Below, piece by piece: positions 53,417 to 63,550 of a stretch of 64,000 bases of DNA. The notes under the pieces were generated by a model that was not told the DNA's origin, ran no database searches, and saw nothing but the letters and a program-made list of their open reading frames with translations. Source of the stretch: Bacillus spongiae (GTDB lineage: Bacteria; Bacillota; Bacilli; Bacillales; Bacillaceae_K); assembly GCF_037120725.1 (NCBI RefSeq), contig NZ_JBBAXC010000002.1, positions 1 to 64,000 of the forward strand, read 5' to 3'. The first letter of the stretch is position 1, and each line of letters begins with the position of its first letter. The translations under genes and the position numbers were made by a program.

Positions 53417-55165
53417 TTAACTTATTGAGCTAAAGTAAATGTTAGATTGACCAGAAGAAGGTTCAAAATGGGCTAGTAAATAGGTAGGTTGCCACTCTAC
53501 TGAACCTGAATGGATAAAGGAATGAACATCAAAGGGTAGTGTTTCAACTAAGGTATGTTTATATAGTTCTTTTTCGTTAAGCTGTAATTTAGAGAAGGAC
53601 TCTCCAAACAACATTGGATTTTCAATGGTTCTTTTATAAATCTTCGAACGATCTTCCTTAATTAATGCTTCTTTCCACCAAGGTTTTCTCGGTTTATAAC
53701 GCTGATTAAGAAGATAATCGTATTTCATTAAGCTAAGGGCAATGTCGTAATTCGGTAATGATAAAGAAAGTAAGAACTGTTGTAATCGTTTGAACAAATC
53801 TTCTAATTGGTGACCAATTTTGGACCACCCTCTGGCTTCCCAATAAGTTCCAAATGATTGGAAGAAATCAAAGGGAGTATTAAAGCACTCCTTTACTAAG
53901 TACTCAATCGTATTATCCATTCGGTGGTCATTCCAATATTTCTCTAAAACATCCTCTACCTGCTTAATGCGAATGATATCGGAAAAAGATAAAACATTAT
54001 TTTCAAGCATCTCATATGGTGCATGGTCCATGAACGTATACTTATGCTCATCTGCGCTAATCCTTAGGCCAGTCCCTCTTAATAATTTTAAGAACCCTAA
54101 TTGTAGTTCTTCGGGTCTTAGGGCAAAAACGTCATTAAACGTTTGGCGGAAGGTTTGATAATCTTCTTTAGGTAAGCCGGCAATAAGGTCTAAATGCTGA
54201 TCGATTTTTCCGCCGTCCTTTACCATAGAAACTGTTCTAGTTAATTTTTGAAAATTTTGTTTCCTCATAACAAGTTCATTCGTTTCATCATTTGTAGATT
54301 GAACACCAATTTCAAAACGAAATAACCCTTTTGGTGCTTCTCTATTAAGGAATTCAATCACTTCAGGTCGCATGATATCTGCAGTAATTTCAAATTGGAA
54401 TACTGTTCCAGGTTTATGTTCGTCAATTAAGAATTGAAACATCTCCATCGCGTAACTTCGACTGATGTTAAAGGTTCGATCCACAAATTTAATGACCTTT
54501 GCTCCATTTTCCATTAAATATCGAATGTCCTCTTTTATTTTTTCACGATCAAAATAACGGACTCCAACTTCAATAGATGATAAACAAAATTGGCAGCGGA
54601 ATGGACAACCTCTACTCGTTTCAATATATGTTACCCGTTTACTTAGGCTTTCTCGATCTTCTTCAAAACGAAATGGGGAAGTTAGACTTTTTAACTCAAG
54701 TTTATTATTTTGAGGTTGGATTCGAACTTTACCATTAGGATCTATATACCCAAGCCCATTAACAGTATCCAAATTATGACTGTTGCTTAGTTCGGTTAAT
54801 AACTGTTTAAATGTCTCTTCTCCTTCACCAATGACCACATAGTCTACATCATCTGTACGATTTAGCCAATATGGAACATCGTAGGTCACTTCAGGTCCGC
54901 CTAAAATAATAATTGTATTTGGTAATACTTTTTTAAGCATTGAAATAACCGTTAATGTTTCTTCGATATTCCAGATATAACAACTAAACCCAATAATATC
55001 AGGTTGCTTTGAATATAAATCTGTCACAATGTTCATAGCGGGATCTTTTATTGTATATTCAACGAGCTCTACGGGGAACTCAGGCTCTACGTGCGCCTTT
55101 AAGTATCGAATAGCTAAATTCGTATGAATATATTTTGCATTTAATGTACTTAATACTACTTTCAT
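53417..55165 (-). CDS. B12-binding radical SAM protein (DUF4080 type)
   Basis: A 582-residue enzyme. The N-terminal cobalamin-binding fold ends in IIGFSCYIWNIEETLTVISM and IIILGGPEVTYD. The radical SAM core has the cluster motif SRGCPFRCQFCLSS (CxxxCxxC, about residue 185) and FRFEIGVQSTNDETNELVMR. A DUF4080-like C-terminal domain follows. It presumably methylates or rearranges a small molecule or cofactor; the substrate is unknown. The lack of a cobalamin-binding DxHxxG is common in this subgroup. Its own transcription unit runs against the small gene pair. Confidence 0.85.
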   Translation of the reverse strand: MKVVLSTLNAKYIHTNLAIRYLKAHVEPEFPVELVEYTIKDPAMNIVTDLYSKQPDIIGFSCYIWNIEETLTVISMLKKVLPNTIIILGGPEVTYDVPYWLNRTDDVDYVVIGEGEETFKQLLTELSNSHNLDTVNGLGYIDPNGKVRIQPQNNKLELKSLTSPFRFEEDRESLSKRVTYIETSRGCPFRCQFCLSSIEVGVRYFDREKIKEDIRYLMENGAKVIKFVDRTFNISRSYAMEMFQFLIDEHKPGTVFQFEITADIMRPEVIEFLNREAPKGLFRFEIGVQSTNDETNELVMRKQNFQKLTRTVSMVKDGGKIDQHLDLIAGLPKEDYQTFRQTFNDVFALRPEELQLGFLKLLRGTGLRISADEHKYTFMDHAPYEMLENNVLSFSDIIRIKQVEDVLEKYWNDHRMDNTIEYLVKECFNTPFDFFQSFGTYWEARGWSKIGHQLEDLFKRLQQFLLSLSLPNYDIALSLMKYDYLLNQRYKPRKPWWKEALIKEDRSKIYKRTIENPMLFGESFSKLQLNEKELYKHTLVETLPFDVHSFIHSGSVEWQPTYLLAHFEPSSGQSNIYFSSIS

Positions 55166-55394
55166 TGAATAATGACTCCTTCATAAAATTAATCATGTTT
55201 ATCTATTGTAAAGGAATGGACTTAAAACCTCAATATTCATCATGTTTTTAGAAAAAACTACATGCTGTAGGAAGGATTTAGCAATCATTTTCCGAATAGT
55301 TTTACAAGGAGAGGTTTAATTAGAAGTAACGATTTAACAACCCACACAACTAGCGAAAAGTAAAGACGTCAAGAAAAGGGAGGAAGACAAGGGA

Positions 55395-57548
55395 ATGTTT
55401 CAAGATGATACAAAAATAGGAGAGTTAGATGTTAAAATTTTTTGGGATATGATCGAAATAGAAGAAGAAAGTATACTCATCTTAAACAGTCAATATCAAC
55501 CTATCGTTGTAAATAATTTAGCAATAGAATTGTTTGAAACAATGAATAATGAGATACAATACCTTCAAGTCATCCCACAAGTAAAGTCGACCCTTCCCGA
55601 ACACCCAACAGTAATTTTACCGAAAGTACAGAGTGATAATAAGCGATTTCAAGAAGATACTTGGATTATAACGTTGAATGGTAAATTAAAACGGGTTGAA
55701 GTAAAGGTTTTTCATACCAATGATGATAAAATTATTATGAAACTTCGTGAGCTTGATGTGGAGAATAAAGATATAACTGCTTCTAAATCTTCTTTACCTA
55801 TTGAAATGTTTATATCAATTTTTCAGAACGCAGCAGATGGTATCGTCCTATTTAATAAAGAAGGTAAGATTCAACAAGTGAATTTTGCTATTCTTGAATT
55901 ATTTCAGTCAGAAGAAAAAGACTTAATTGGTCAAAACATTTGTGATTTTGTACCGGATACACCTCACTATAATCATAATGGGGTGTTTCAAAAGATTTTA
56001 GATGGGGAACGGGTTCAAGGTGAGCTTCCATTAAATGTAGCTACGGGAATGATTATGAGTGAATTTTCAATATCACCAAACGTATATGAGGGCTTACATT
56101 TAGGGATTATTAGAAATATTACAGAAAAAAAGCAAATGGAGCTTAAGTTAAAACGTAGTGAAGAATTGTTTATAGAATTATTTGATGAAGCGATTGACGG
56201 GATAATCATGTGGGGAAAAGATGGACGAGTCATGAAAGCGAACCATTCCGCTCTTCGGATTTTCGAATGCAATTTAGAGGACATTCAAAAAAAAAGGATA
56301 GAAGATTTTGTCTATCCGACCTCCTTAAAAAAATATCAATCTCTTATGAAAAACCTTCATCATCAGGGGGCTGTTAGAGAAGAGTTACTGTTCCTGATGC
56401 CCAATTCCCAACTGAAACAACTTGAATTTACTGTAAAACATCATTCAATTGATGGTTATCATATGATGATTGTTCGAAATGTGAGCGAAAGGTATTATAT
56501 TGAACAAGAGCTACGTAAAAGTGAAGAACGTTTTAGGAAAATTTTTGAAGGGACGCTTGATGGATTACTCATTAGTGACCACAATATGAAAATTGTAGAT
56601 ATAAATCCTGCAGCATGTGATATCTTTCATGTTACAAAAGACCGACTCATTGGGAAGGATGTTCGGAACTTAGTAAACGATTTAAAGAATTATGAGCAGG
56701 AAGTTTCCAAGTATATTCAAGAATTAAAGGAAGAAGGCAAGACTCAATTTGTTTTCAAATACAAAGATGAAAAAGGAAATCATCGATATATTGAAATCTC
56801 CTCAAAGTATAAAGTGTTATCTAACTTAAATTTGACGATTATACGTGACATTACGGAAAGTAAAGAATTGCAAGATCAATTAAGAAAATCAGATACCTTG
56901 AGTGTTGTTGGTGAATTAGCAGCAGGAATTGCGCATGAAATAAGAAACCCAATGACAGCCTTAAAAGGGTTCATTCAACTTTTAGAAAACAGTATCAAAG
57001 AAAAACATAGTATGTATTTCAATGTAATCAAATCTGAGCTACAACGCATTGAGACCATTATTACGGAATTTTTAATTCTGGCAAAGCCTCAAGCTATCGC
57101 ATACCAACAATCTAGTTTAAGAAAGATAATGTATGAAACGGTTGAATTATTAAATGCTCAAGCCCTAATGCATAATATTATGATTAATATTGAAGGTGAT
57201 GAGGAAATACCACCTATTTTTGCGGAGCCCAATCAATTAAAGCAGGTGTTTATCAATATAATAAAAAATGCAATTGAAGTGATGCCAAAAGGAGGCTCCA
57301 TTACTATCCATTTTATAGAGGAAGAAGATTTTATTCATATATCTATAAAGGATGAAGGAGAAGGGATCCCAAAAGAAAAGATTAGTAAGCTTGGTGAACC
57401 TTTTTACACGACGAAAGAGCGAGGAACTGGACTTGGCTTAATGGTTAGCTTTAAAATAATAAAGGAGCATAATGGCCATGTAACGGTTGACAGTGAACCA
57501 GATGTAGGAACAACCTTTCATATATATTTGCCCAAGAAAGAGAGATAA
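55395..57548 (+). CDS. Cytosolic multi-PAS sensor histidine kinase (KinA/KinE-like)
   Basis: 717 residues, no membrane segment. After an N-terminal PAS-like region there are three PAS units, at about 140-255 (FQNAADGIVLFNKEGKIQQV), 258-375 (LFDEAIDGIIMWGKDGRVMK) and 378-495 (IFEGTLDGLLISDHNMKIVD). The kinase core follows: H box LAAGIAHEIRNPMTALKGF, N box IKNAIEVMPKGG, G1 DEGEGIP and G2 GTGLGLMV. This layout is that of the soluble kinases feeding the Spo0F/Spo0A phosphorelay; no response regulator adjoins it. ATG 55395 follows GGGAGGAAG. The ogt gene begins four bases behind its stop. Confidence 0.9.
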   Translation: MFQDDTKIGELDVKIFWDMIEIEEESILILNSQYQPIVVNNLAIELFETMNNEIQYLQVIPQVKSTLPEHPTVILPKVQSDNKRFQEDTWIITLNGKLKRVEVKVFHTNDDKIIMKLRELDVENKDITASKSSLPIEMFISIFQNAADGIVLFNKEGKIQQVNFAILELFQSEEKDLIGQNICDFVPDTPHYNHNGVFQKILDGERVQGELPLNVATGMIMSEFSISPNVYEGLHLGIIRNITEKKQMELKLKRSEELFIELFDEAIDGIIMWGKDGRVMKANHSALRIFECNLEDIQKKRIEDFVYPTSLKKYQSLMKNLHHQGAVREELLFLMPNSQLKQLEFTVKHHSIDGYHMMIVRNVSERYYIEQELRKSEERFRKIFEGTLDGLLISDHNMKIVDINPAACDIFHVTKDRLIGKDVRNLVNDLKNYEQEVSKYIQELKEEGKTQFVFKYKDEKGNHRYIEISSKYKVLSNLNLTIIRDITESKELQDQLRKSDTLSVVGELAAGIAHEIRNPMTALKGFIQLLENSIKEKHSMYFNVIKSELQRIETIITEFLILAKPQAIAYQQSSLRKIMYETVELLNAQALMHNIMINIEGDEEIPPIFAEPNQLKQVFINIIKNAIEVMPKGGSITIHFIEEEDFIHISIKDEGEGIPKEKISKLGEPFYTTKERGTGLGLMVSFKIIKEHNGHVTVDSEPDVGTTFHIYLPKKER

Positions 57549-57551
57549 TCG

Positions 57552-58016
57552 ATGGAGAAAATCGTAATGGAAAGTCCTTTAGGGGAGATTACTATAGCTG
57601 CTAAGGGTGATAAACTTATTTTTATTACTTACGGTGAAATAAGTGGAAAGAACACTCAAAGTAACGTTTTACTTGCAGCAAAGAAACAATTAGAAGAATA
57701 CTTTGAGCAAAAAAGAACTTCTTTCGACTTACCTTTAAGTATTGAGGGTACTTCTTTTCAAAAAAAAGTTTGGGAGGCGCTTAGATCCATTCCTTACGGT
57801 GAAACATGTAGTTATCAAGATGTTGCTATAAAAATGGACAATCCAAAGGCCGTACGCGCTGTAGGACAAGCCAATCGAAAGAATCCATTCCCTATTATCG
57901 TTCCTTGCCATAGAGTAATTGGTAAAAATAAAAAGTTAATCGGATATGCTGGGAATCAAACCGATAAACAACAATATTTGTTATCATTAGAAAATAGTTC
58001 AAATAGTGTGAACTGA
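57552..58016 (+). CDS. ogt: Methylated-DNA-protein-cysteine methyltransferase
   Basis: Suicide DNA repair protein that takes the methyl group from O6-methylguanine; 154 residues. The acceptor motif FPIIVPCHRVIGKNKKLIGY holds the active Cys, and the wHTH DNA-binding part reads SFQKKVWEALRSIPYGETCS followed by YQDVAIKMDNPKAVRAVGQ. The start lies four bases after the kinase stop, so the two are cotranscribed; I know of no functional reason for the pairing. Confidence 0.93.
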   Translation: MEKIVMESPLGEITIAAKGDKLIFITYGEISGKNTQSNVLLAAKKQLEEYFEQKRTSFDLPLSIEGTSFQKKVWEALRSIPYGETCSYQDVAIKMDNPKAVRAVGQANRKNPFPIIVPCHRVIGKNKKLIGYAGNQTDKQQYLLSLENSSNSVN

Positions 58017-58070
58017 CCGTCATCATCTAATTTGCAAATGAGAAATGTTCAATAGAGAGGTTGAAGTAAG

Positions 58071-58361
58071 ATGGAAAATAAACAAAATGAAAAAGAAAAA
58101 ATTGTTAGAAATTATTTGAAGGGTGGTAAGTTAACAGTTATTCCTTCACAATTAAAGAAAAAACTTTACATACTCGAATATTTGGCTGAAGGGCTTTCTG
58201 CTGAAGTTAAGTATCATGAAAAAGAAATTAACGAGTATATAAAAAAATATCACGAGGATTTTGCAACCATTCGTAGAGAGTTCATTGTTCAAGGAATAAT
58301 GACCCGTGAAAATAATATATATCAATTAAACTCACGTGATAAATGGCGAAGAATTTCTTAA
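58071..58361 (+). CDS. DUF2087-domain protein
   Basis: 96 residues, soluble. The core LKGGKLTVIPSQLKKKLYIL, EYLAEGL and YHEDFATIRREFIVQGIMTR with a final W-R matches DUF2087, a small winged-helix-like domain often found fused to ArsR-type regulators; here it stands alone. ATG 58071 follows GAGAGGTTG. It is probably the third gene of the kinase-ogt transcript (54-base gap). Confidence 0.8.
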   Translation: MENKQNEKEKIVRNYLKGGKLTVIPSQLKKKLYILEYLAEGLSAEVKYHEKEINEYIKKYHEDFATIRREFIVQGIMTRENNIYQLNSRDKWRRIS

Positions 58362-58525
58362 TCCAATAGGTAGCTTGTATTGGGATGAGAAAGTAGAGGT
58401 AGAATTGTAAATATAGTAGAGTTTAACCGTCCTTGCTAATTGTATTTAAACAATTATTAAAAAGTTAAAAATGGACTGTATAAATAGCAATTACTAGGGT
58501 AAATCATTCTGATAACCCTCAATTG

Positions 58526-58554
58526 TTGACATCATCCCTTTGTTTTTTTATAAT
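58526..58554 (+). promoter_or_regulatory. Consensus sigma-A promoter of the marR gene
   Basis: TTGACA (58526-58531), 17 bases, TATAAT (58549-58554): a perfect match to consensus. A direct repeat TAGTTA...TAGTTA (about 58559-58575) lies just downstream and could be part of an operator. Confidence 0.85.
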
Positions 58555-58593
58555 GATTTAGTTAAATGTTAGTTATATAAAGGATTTGATATA

Positions 58594-59043
58594 ATGACGA
58601 ATAGAAAAGAAATTGAACAATCCTTAAACTTATTTATTGTATTATCACGAGCGAATAAGGCTATGAATGAGAAAATAAGTATTCATATTCAAGAGCAGGG
58701 TTTAAATCCTACTGAGTTTCAAGTATTAGAACTCCTGTATCATAAAGGAAATCAACCACTGCAACAAATTGGTGGGAAAATATTGCTTGCTTCAGGAAGC
58801 ATTACCTATGTTGTAGATAAGCTAGAGAAAAAAGGTTTAATTGAGAGAGTAGCTTGCCCAAGTGATCGACGAGTAACGTACGCATCCATCACTGAAGCAG
58901 GAAAATCATTAATTAGTAATTATTTTCCTGACCATGAACAATTAATTCATGACATTACGTCAGTCTTATCGATGGAAGAAAAAGAGACGGCGATCAAACT
59001 GATAAAAAAATTAGGCTTGTCTATTAAAGATTTTTCTCGTTAA
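58594..59043 (+). CDS. MarR-family transcriptional regulator
   Basis: Dimeric winged-helix repressor, 149 residues. Recognition region LQQIGGKILLASGSITYVVD with wing KKGLIERVACPSDRRVTYASI. It lacks the N-terminal reactive Cys of OhrR, though one Cys occurs in the wing (VACPSDRR). ATG 58594 follows AAAGGA. With a consensus promoter it is likely self-repressed; no target gene is adjacent on the same strand apart from the peptidase behind the terminator. Confidence 0.9.
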   Translation: MTNRKEIEQSLNLFIVLSRANKAMNEKISIHIQEQGLNPTEFQVLELLYHKGNQPLQQIGGKILLASGSITYVVDKLEKKGLIERVACPSDRRVTYASITEAGKSLISNYFPDHEQLIHDITSVLSMEEKETAIKLIKKLGLSIKDFSR

Positions 59044-59068
59044 GCACTCCCGATACGGAGTGCTTTTT
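59041..59068 (+). terminator. Terminator of the marR gene
   Basis: AAGCACTCC and GGAGTGCTTTT with a six-base loop; begins at the stop codon. Confidence 0.85.
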
Positions 59069-59263
59069 AGTTTTAGTCCTTTTTTGATAATTTGTCCATA
59101 CATTAAATTGATAGGTTTTCTAAAATCGTTTATGATACGTGGTAGACAGATAAGAGTAGTTATTGTCAAAGCTTTACCTTCGTCTGTGAAGGGGTTAAGT
59201 AAAGGAATTTAGTTTAGAACAGCGAATACATAATAGAAATATATAAGAGGAGTGTGGAAAACA

Positions 59264-60958
59264 ATGTCTTTTCAAGATTATACGTATAAAAGGCCAGACA
59301 TAGAGAAAATAAAAGCTGTCTTTCATGACTCATTAACTGCCTTCCAGTTAGCGAGTTCAGTTGAAGAACAAATTGAAGCAATGGAGCAAATAAACTTCAT
59401 TCGCAATGAGTTTGATACAATGCTGAATGTATGCTATATACGACATTCCATCCAAACTGAAGACAGTTTTTATCAACAAGAACAAGAATTCATGGACGAA
59501 GTTCAGCCCGAGATAGAAGAATTAACTTCTAAATACTATAAGGCATTAGTTTCCTCTAAGTTTCGTTCTGAATTAGAAAATAAATGGGGGGCTCAACTTT
59601 TTCGTTTAGCAGAAACACAGCTAAAAACATTCTCATCAGAGGTTATTCCATTACTACAAAAAGAGAATAAACTTTCTTCTGAATATACGAAATTAATTGC
59701 ATCCGCAAAAATTATGTTTAATGGAGAGGAGATGACCCTTTCCCAACTACAGCCATATTCACAATCATCGAATCGTGAAGTAAGGCAAAAAGCATCTTTA
59801 GCAAGAACGAAATTTTTTATTGATAACGAATCTAAAATAGATTCTCTATTTGATGAGTTGGTAAAAATTAGACATCAAATTGCTACTACACTCGGTTACC
59901 AAAACTTTGTTGAATTAGGATATTACAGAATGGCAAGAACAGATTATTCTCCTAAAATGGTCGAAAAATTCCGTAATGAGGTTCATCATCATGTTGTCCC
60001 GCTCGTCTCGGCCTTAAAGGGGAGACAACAAAAGCGAATTGGTGTCAATAAACTGAAATATTATGATGAACATTATAAGTTTAAATCAGGAAATGCTGAT
60101 CCAAAAGGGCCACCTAAGTGGATTATAGAGAAGGGAAGAAAGATGTATAACGAATTGTCTAAAGAGACAAGCGAATTCTTCAATTTTATGATTGATAACG
60201 ATTTAATGGATTTAGAAGCAAAAAAAGGGAAAGCAATGGGAGGATACTGTACGTATATAGAGAACTATAAAGCACCGTTTATTTTTTCGAATTTTAACGG
60301 AACAGCTGGAGATATAGATGTTTTAACTCATGAAGCAGGTCATGCGTTTCAAGTGTATTGTAGTAGGGACGTTAACATACCAGAATATATTTGGCCAACG
60401 TATGAAGCGTGTGAAATTCATTCAATGAGTATGGAGTTTTTAACGTGGCCTTGGATGGAACTATTTTTTGAAGAGGAAACAGATAAATACAAATATACAC
60501 ATTTGAGTGAAGCTTTAATCTTTATACCATATGGCGTAGCCGTAGATGAGTTCCAGCACTTTGTTTATGAAAACCCAACTGTCACACCATTAGAACGGAA
60601 GTTAAAGTGGCGTGAGATTGAAAAGAAATATTTACCTCATAGAGATTATGATGGGGAAGAATATCTAGAGAATGGTGGATTTTGGCATCGTCAAGGTCAT
60701 ATATTTAATTCACCATTTTATTATATTGACTATACATTAGCGCAAGTATGTGCATTTCAATTTTGGAAGTTATCTCAAGAGAACCAACAAGATGCGTGGG
60801 AAAAATATTTATATCTTTGCAAGCTAGGAGGAAGATATTCCTTCACAGATCTTTTAGAAAAAACTAGCTTATTATCACCATTTGATGAAGGAAATATGAC
60901 AACCGTAATTAAACCAATTGAGGATTGGTTAAGAACAGTGAATGATGATACACTTTAA
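59264..60958 (+). CDS. M3-family oligoendopeptidase (PepF type)
   Basis: Zinc peptidase cleaving short peptides in the cytosol, about 564 residues. The zinc motif is LTHEAGHAFQVY (HEAGH, about residue 361), the third ligand Glu lies in YEACEIHSMSMEFLTW, and the substrate-closing YENGGFWHRQGHIF-like segment lies near 475. ATG 59264 follows AGGAGTG; the GTG 59252 overlaps that site. A shared bidirectional terminator follows. Confidence 0.92.
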   Translation: MSFQDYTYKRPDIEKIKAVFHDSLTAFQLASSVEEQIEAMEQINFIRNEFDTMLNVCYIRHSIQTEDSFYQQEQEFMDEVQPEIEELTSKYYKALVSSKFRSELENKWGAQLFRLAETQLKTFSSEVIPLLQKENKLSSEYTKLIASAKIMFNGEEMTLSQLQPYSQSSNREVRQKASLARTKFFIDNESKIDSLFDELVKIRHQIATTLGYQNFVELGYYRMARTDYSPKMVEKFRNEVHHHVVPLVSALKGRQQKRIGVNKLKYYDEHYKFKSGNADPKGPPKWIIEKGRKMYNELSKETSEFFNFMIDNDLMDLEAKKGKAMGGYCTYIENYKAPFIFSNFNGTAGDIDVLTHEAGHAFQVYCSRDVNIPEYIWPTYEACEIHSMSMEFLTWPWMELFFEEETDKYKYTHLSEALIFIPYGVAVDEFQHFVYENPTVTPLERKLKWREIEKKYLPHRDYDGEEYLENGGFWHRQGHIFNSPFYYIDYTLAQVCAFQFWKLSQENQQDAWEKYLYLCKLGGRYSFTDLLEKTSLLSPFDEGNMTTVIKPIEDWLRTVNDDTL

Positions 60959-60982
60959 AGTGACAATTCTAATAGGATAAAT

Positions 60983-61022
60983 AGAAAAGCGCTAGGAGAT
61001 GGTAATCTCCTAGCGCTTTTCT
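60983..61022. terminator. Bidirectional terminator, 18-bp stem
   Basis: A perfect 18-bp stem (60983-61000 with 61005-61022), starting AGAAAA and ending TTTTCT, between the convergent peptidase and clpE genes. Confidence 0.88.
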
Positions 61023-61098
61023 TATTGTTCATTAACAAATCAATATTCATTTATTAATGAGTATAAATCGCTGCTTGCATTAAGGTAAATTGAGTAGA

Positions 61099-63222
61099 TT
61101 ATTGAGTCTGAATGACAATTTTATTATTTTCGACGGATGCTGATAATGTCTTAACATTCGGTTCTTCTAAAATAATATCGACAATTTGATCTTCAAGCTC
61201 TTGCTGAATGACTCTTCTTAAGGGGCGAGCGCCAAAAGCTGGGTCAAAGCCGTCAGTCACTAGTTGTTGTTTCACCTCATGACTTAATTCAAGCTTAATT
61301 TTTTGTTCATCTAAAGATAAGTAAACATCTGATAGCATCAGGTCAACAATTTGTAGTAGATCTTCATTACCAAGAGATTTAAATTCAATCACAGAGTCTA
61401 AGCGGTTTAGAAATTCAGGTTTAAAATACATTTTTATAGAATCGATTATGTTGGATTCCTGATAATCCTCTTTACCGAAACCTACCGTTATTCTTTTTTC
61501 GCTTTGGCCGGCATTACTTGTCATAATAATGACGGTTTCCTTAAAGCTAACGGTTTTTCCTTGACTATCTGTTAATCGTCCATCTTCTAATATTTGTAAG
61601 AAAAGATGTTGAACATCTGGGTGAGCTTTTTCAATTTCATCTAAGAGAATAATACTATATGGGTTTCGACGAACTTTTTCTGTTAGTTGACCAGCTTCCT
61701 CATGTCCTACATAACCAGGAGGAGAGCCAATAATTTTAGAAATAGAATGTCTTTCCATATACTCACTCATGTCTAAACGAATCATGCTCTCTTTTGTGCC
61801 AAATAATTCCTCCGCTAATGATTTGGTTAACTCTGTTTTACCGACACCTGTTGGACCGACAAAGAGAAACGATCCAATTGGACGATTATGTCTCTTAAAT
61901 CCTGTACGACTTCGACGAATAGCTTTAGATACTTTAGAAACGGCCTCAGATTGACCAATCACCTTTTTCTGTAAATTTCCTTCTAGGAGCTTTACACGTA
62001 ACTTTTCATCTTGATGTAGTTTAGTAACGGGAATACCTGTTTTCTCCTCAATAATAGATTGAATGTGCTGAATGTCTACTGTGACTTTAGTATTGTCATT
62101 CCTGTCATTTGATGAAAGTCTCTTCTCTAACTGTAATTCTTCATCACGTAATTTGGCTGCCCGTTCATATTTTTCCTGTTTTAATGCATCCTCTTTTTCT
62201 TTATGAATTACATTTAATCGTTCACGTAATTGAGAATGGTCACTTTCACTCAAGGAAAGATTTAATTTTGATCCCACTTGGTCCAATAAATCTATTGCTT
62301 TATCTGGCAGATAGCGATCCTGAATATAGCGGTGGGAAAGCTCAACACATGCTTTGAGAGCTTCATCTGTATAGTTTACACTGTGAAATTCTTCGTATTT
62401 TTCTTTTAGCCCTTTCAGAATAATGAAGGCTTCTTCAAGAGAAGGTTCCTTCACCATTACAGGTTGAAATCTTCTTTCTAAGGCTGCATCTTTTTCAATT
62501 TGTCTATACTCTTTTAATGTTGTAGCCCCTACAAGCTGTAATTCACCACGTGCAAGGGCAGGTTTTAAAATATTACCTGCATCCATGCTACCTTCCGCAG
62601 AGCCAGCTCCAACCACTAAATGTAATTCATCTATAAAGAGGATAATATTTTTCTTTTGCTGAAGTTCAGAAATCAGTTTTTTCATCCGCTCCTCAAATTG
62701 TCCTCTAATGCCTGTGTTAGCAACTAATGAAGCAACATCTAACAAATAGACTTGCTTGTTTTTTAGTTTTATAGGTACGTCACCTGTGGCAATTTTAGAA
62801 GCAAGCCCTTCTGCAATGGCTGTTTTCCCAACACCAGGTTCACCAATTAAGACAGGGTTATTCTTATTGCGTCGATTTAATATTTCGATTACTTGTTGAA
62901 TTTCTTTATCTCTTCCGATTACAGGATCAATTAATCCAGTTTTTGCAATGCTAGTTAAATTACGACCAAATTGGTCCAGAAAACTGTTTTCTGTTTGTTT
63001 TTTAGTAGCTCTCGATGTATTTTGTTGGTTCATTTCATTTAACCAATCATTCATTGAGAAACTATTCATAGATGGGGGTGTTTGGCCATTAAAAGTAGCT
63101 CCTAAATTGCTTTTTTGTTGTTCATAGCATGAGTGACATAGTATTGCCTCTGATGTATTGCCGTTCAAATTAAAAGAAAGTTTAATACTCGCTTGATTTT
63201 GATTACATTGTTGACATTTCAT
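61099..63222 (-). CDS. clpE: ClpE-type ATP-dependent protease ATPase subunit
   Basis: AAA+ unfoldase that feeds ClpP, 707 residues, close to ClpE length. The N-terminal zinc finger is [10 protein letters not shown]...ILCHSCYEQ (two CxxC), the mark of ClpE rather than ClpC. AAA1: Walker [10 protein letters not shown], Walker B LFIDELH. A UVR-like middle region follows ([20 protein letters not shown]). AAA2: [10 protein letters not shown] and [16 protein letters not shown] 63222 follows AAAGGAGGAG. Two CtsR operators sit in its promoter, so it is heat- and protein-damage-inducible. Confidence 0.95.
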   Translation of the reverse strand: MKCQQCNQNQASIKLSFNLNGNTSEAILCHSCYEQQKSNLGATFNGQTPPSMNSFSMNDWLNEMNQQNTSRATKKQTENSFLDQFGRNLTSIAKTGLIDPVIGRDKEIQQVIEILNRRNKNNPVLIGEPGVGKTAIAEGLASKIATGDVPIKLKNKQVYLLDVASLVANTGIRGQFEERMKKLISELQQKKNIILFIDELHLVVGAGSAEGSMDAGNILKPALARGELQLVGATTLKEYRQIEKDAALERRFQPVMVKEPSLEEAFIILKGLKEKYEEFHSVNYTDEALKACVELSHRYIQDRYLPDKAIDLLDQVGSKLNLSLSESDHSQLRERLNVIHKEKEDALKQEKYERAAKLRDEELQLEKRLSSNDRNDNTKVTVDIQHIQSIIEEKTGIPVTKLHQDEKLRVKLLEGNLQKKVIGQSEAVSKVSKAIRRSRTGFKRHNRPIGSFLFVGPTGVGKTELTKSLAEELFGTKESMIRLDMSEYMERHSISKIIGSPPGYVGHEEAGQLTEKVRRNPYSIILLDEIEKAHPDVQHLFLQILEDGRLTDSQGKTVSFKETVIIMTSNAGQSEKRITVGFGKEDYQESNIIDSIKMYFKPEFLNRLDSVIEFKSLGNEDLLQIVDLMLSDVYLSLDEQKIKLELSHEVKQQLVTDGFDPAFGARPLRRVIQQELEDQIVDIILEEPNVKTLSASVENNKIVIQTQ

Positions 63223-63262
63223 AATTTGTCTCCTCCTTTAAAAATAAAGTTCTCAGTTTGAC

Positions 63263-63279
63263 TTTGACTTTCTTTGACT
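63263..63279 (-). promoter_or_regulatory. CtsR operator 1 of clpE
   Basis: On the minus strand AGTCAAAGAAAGTCAAA, a perfect match to the CtsR heptad direct repeat AGTCAAA-NAN-AGTCAAA. A further GTCAAA follows directly (63257-63262). It lies just downstream of the -10. Confidence 0.92.
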
Positions 63280-63289
63280 AATTTCTTTT

Positions 63290-63318
63290 ATTATAATTTG
63301 ACCTTTCTTGACTTTCAA
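63290..63318 (-). promoter_or_regulatory. Sigma-A promoter of clpE
   Basis: On the minus strand TTGAAA (63318-63313), 17 bases, TATAAT (63295-63290). CtsR operator 2 fills the spacer. Confidence 0.8.
63297..63313 (-). promoter_or_regulatory. CtsR operator 2 of clpE
   Basis: On the minus strand AGTCAAGAAAGGTCAAA: one mismatch to the heptad repeat. It lies between the -35 and -10 elements. Confidence 0.85.
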
Positions 63319-63550
63319 GTAGTTTGCCTTGAGAATTAGTCGCTTGAGTTAAAGAAGAGACAAAATGGTACATCCATAATTAGGATATGAAATGTAGCTT
63401 CCTTTAAAATAAACGAATTTCATTGTTTAGGGATTTAATGATGGAAGTCATAAAAATCATGACAAGCTATAATTTGTAGTTAAAAACACTTCTGTTTCCC
63501 CATGCTTGGACATAAGTTGTAATAAGTAAGAAGGGAGAAGTGGTAGGTCA

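Noticed and set aside
55228-55320. Sigma-H promoter before the multi-PAS kinase
   Set aside because: GTAGGAAGG and CCGAAT are present but 15 or more bases apart, outside the 11-12 expected.
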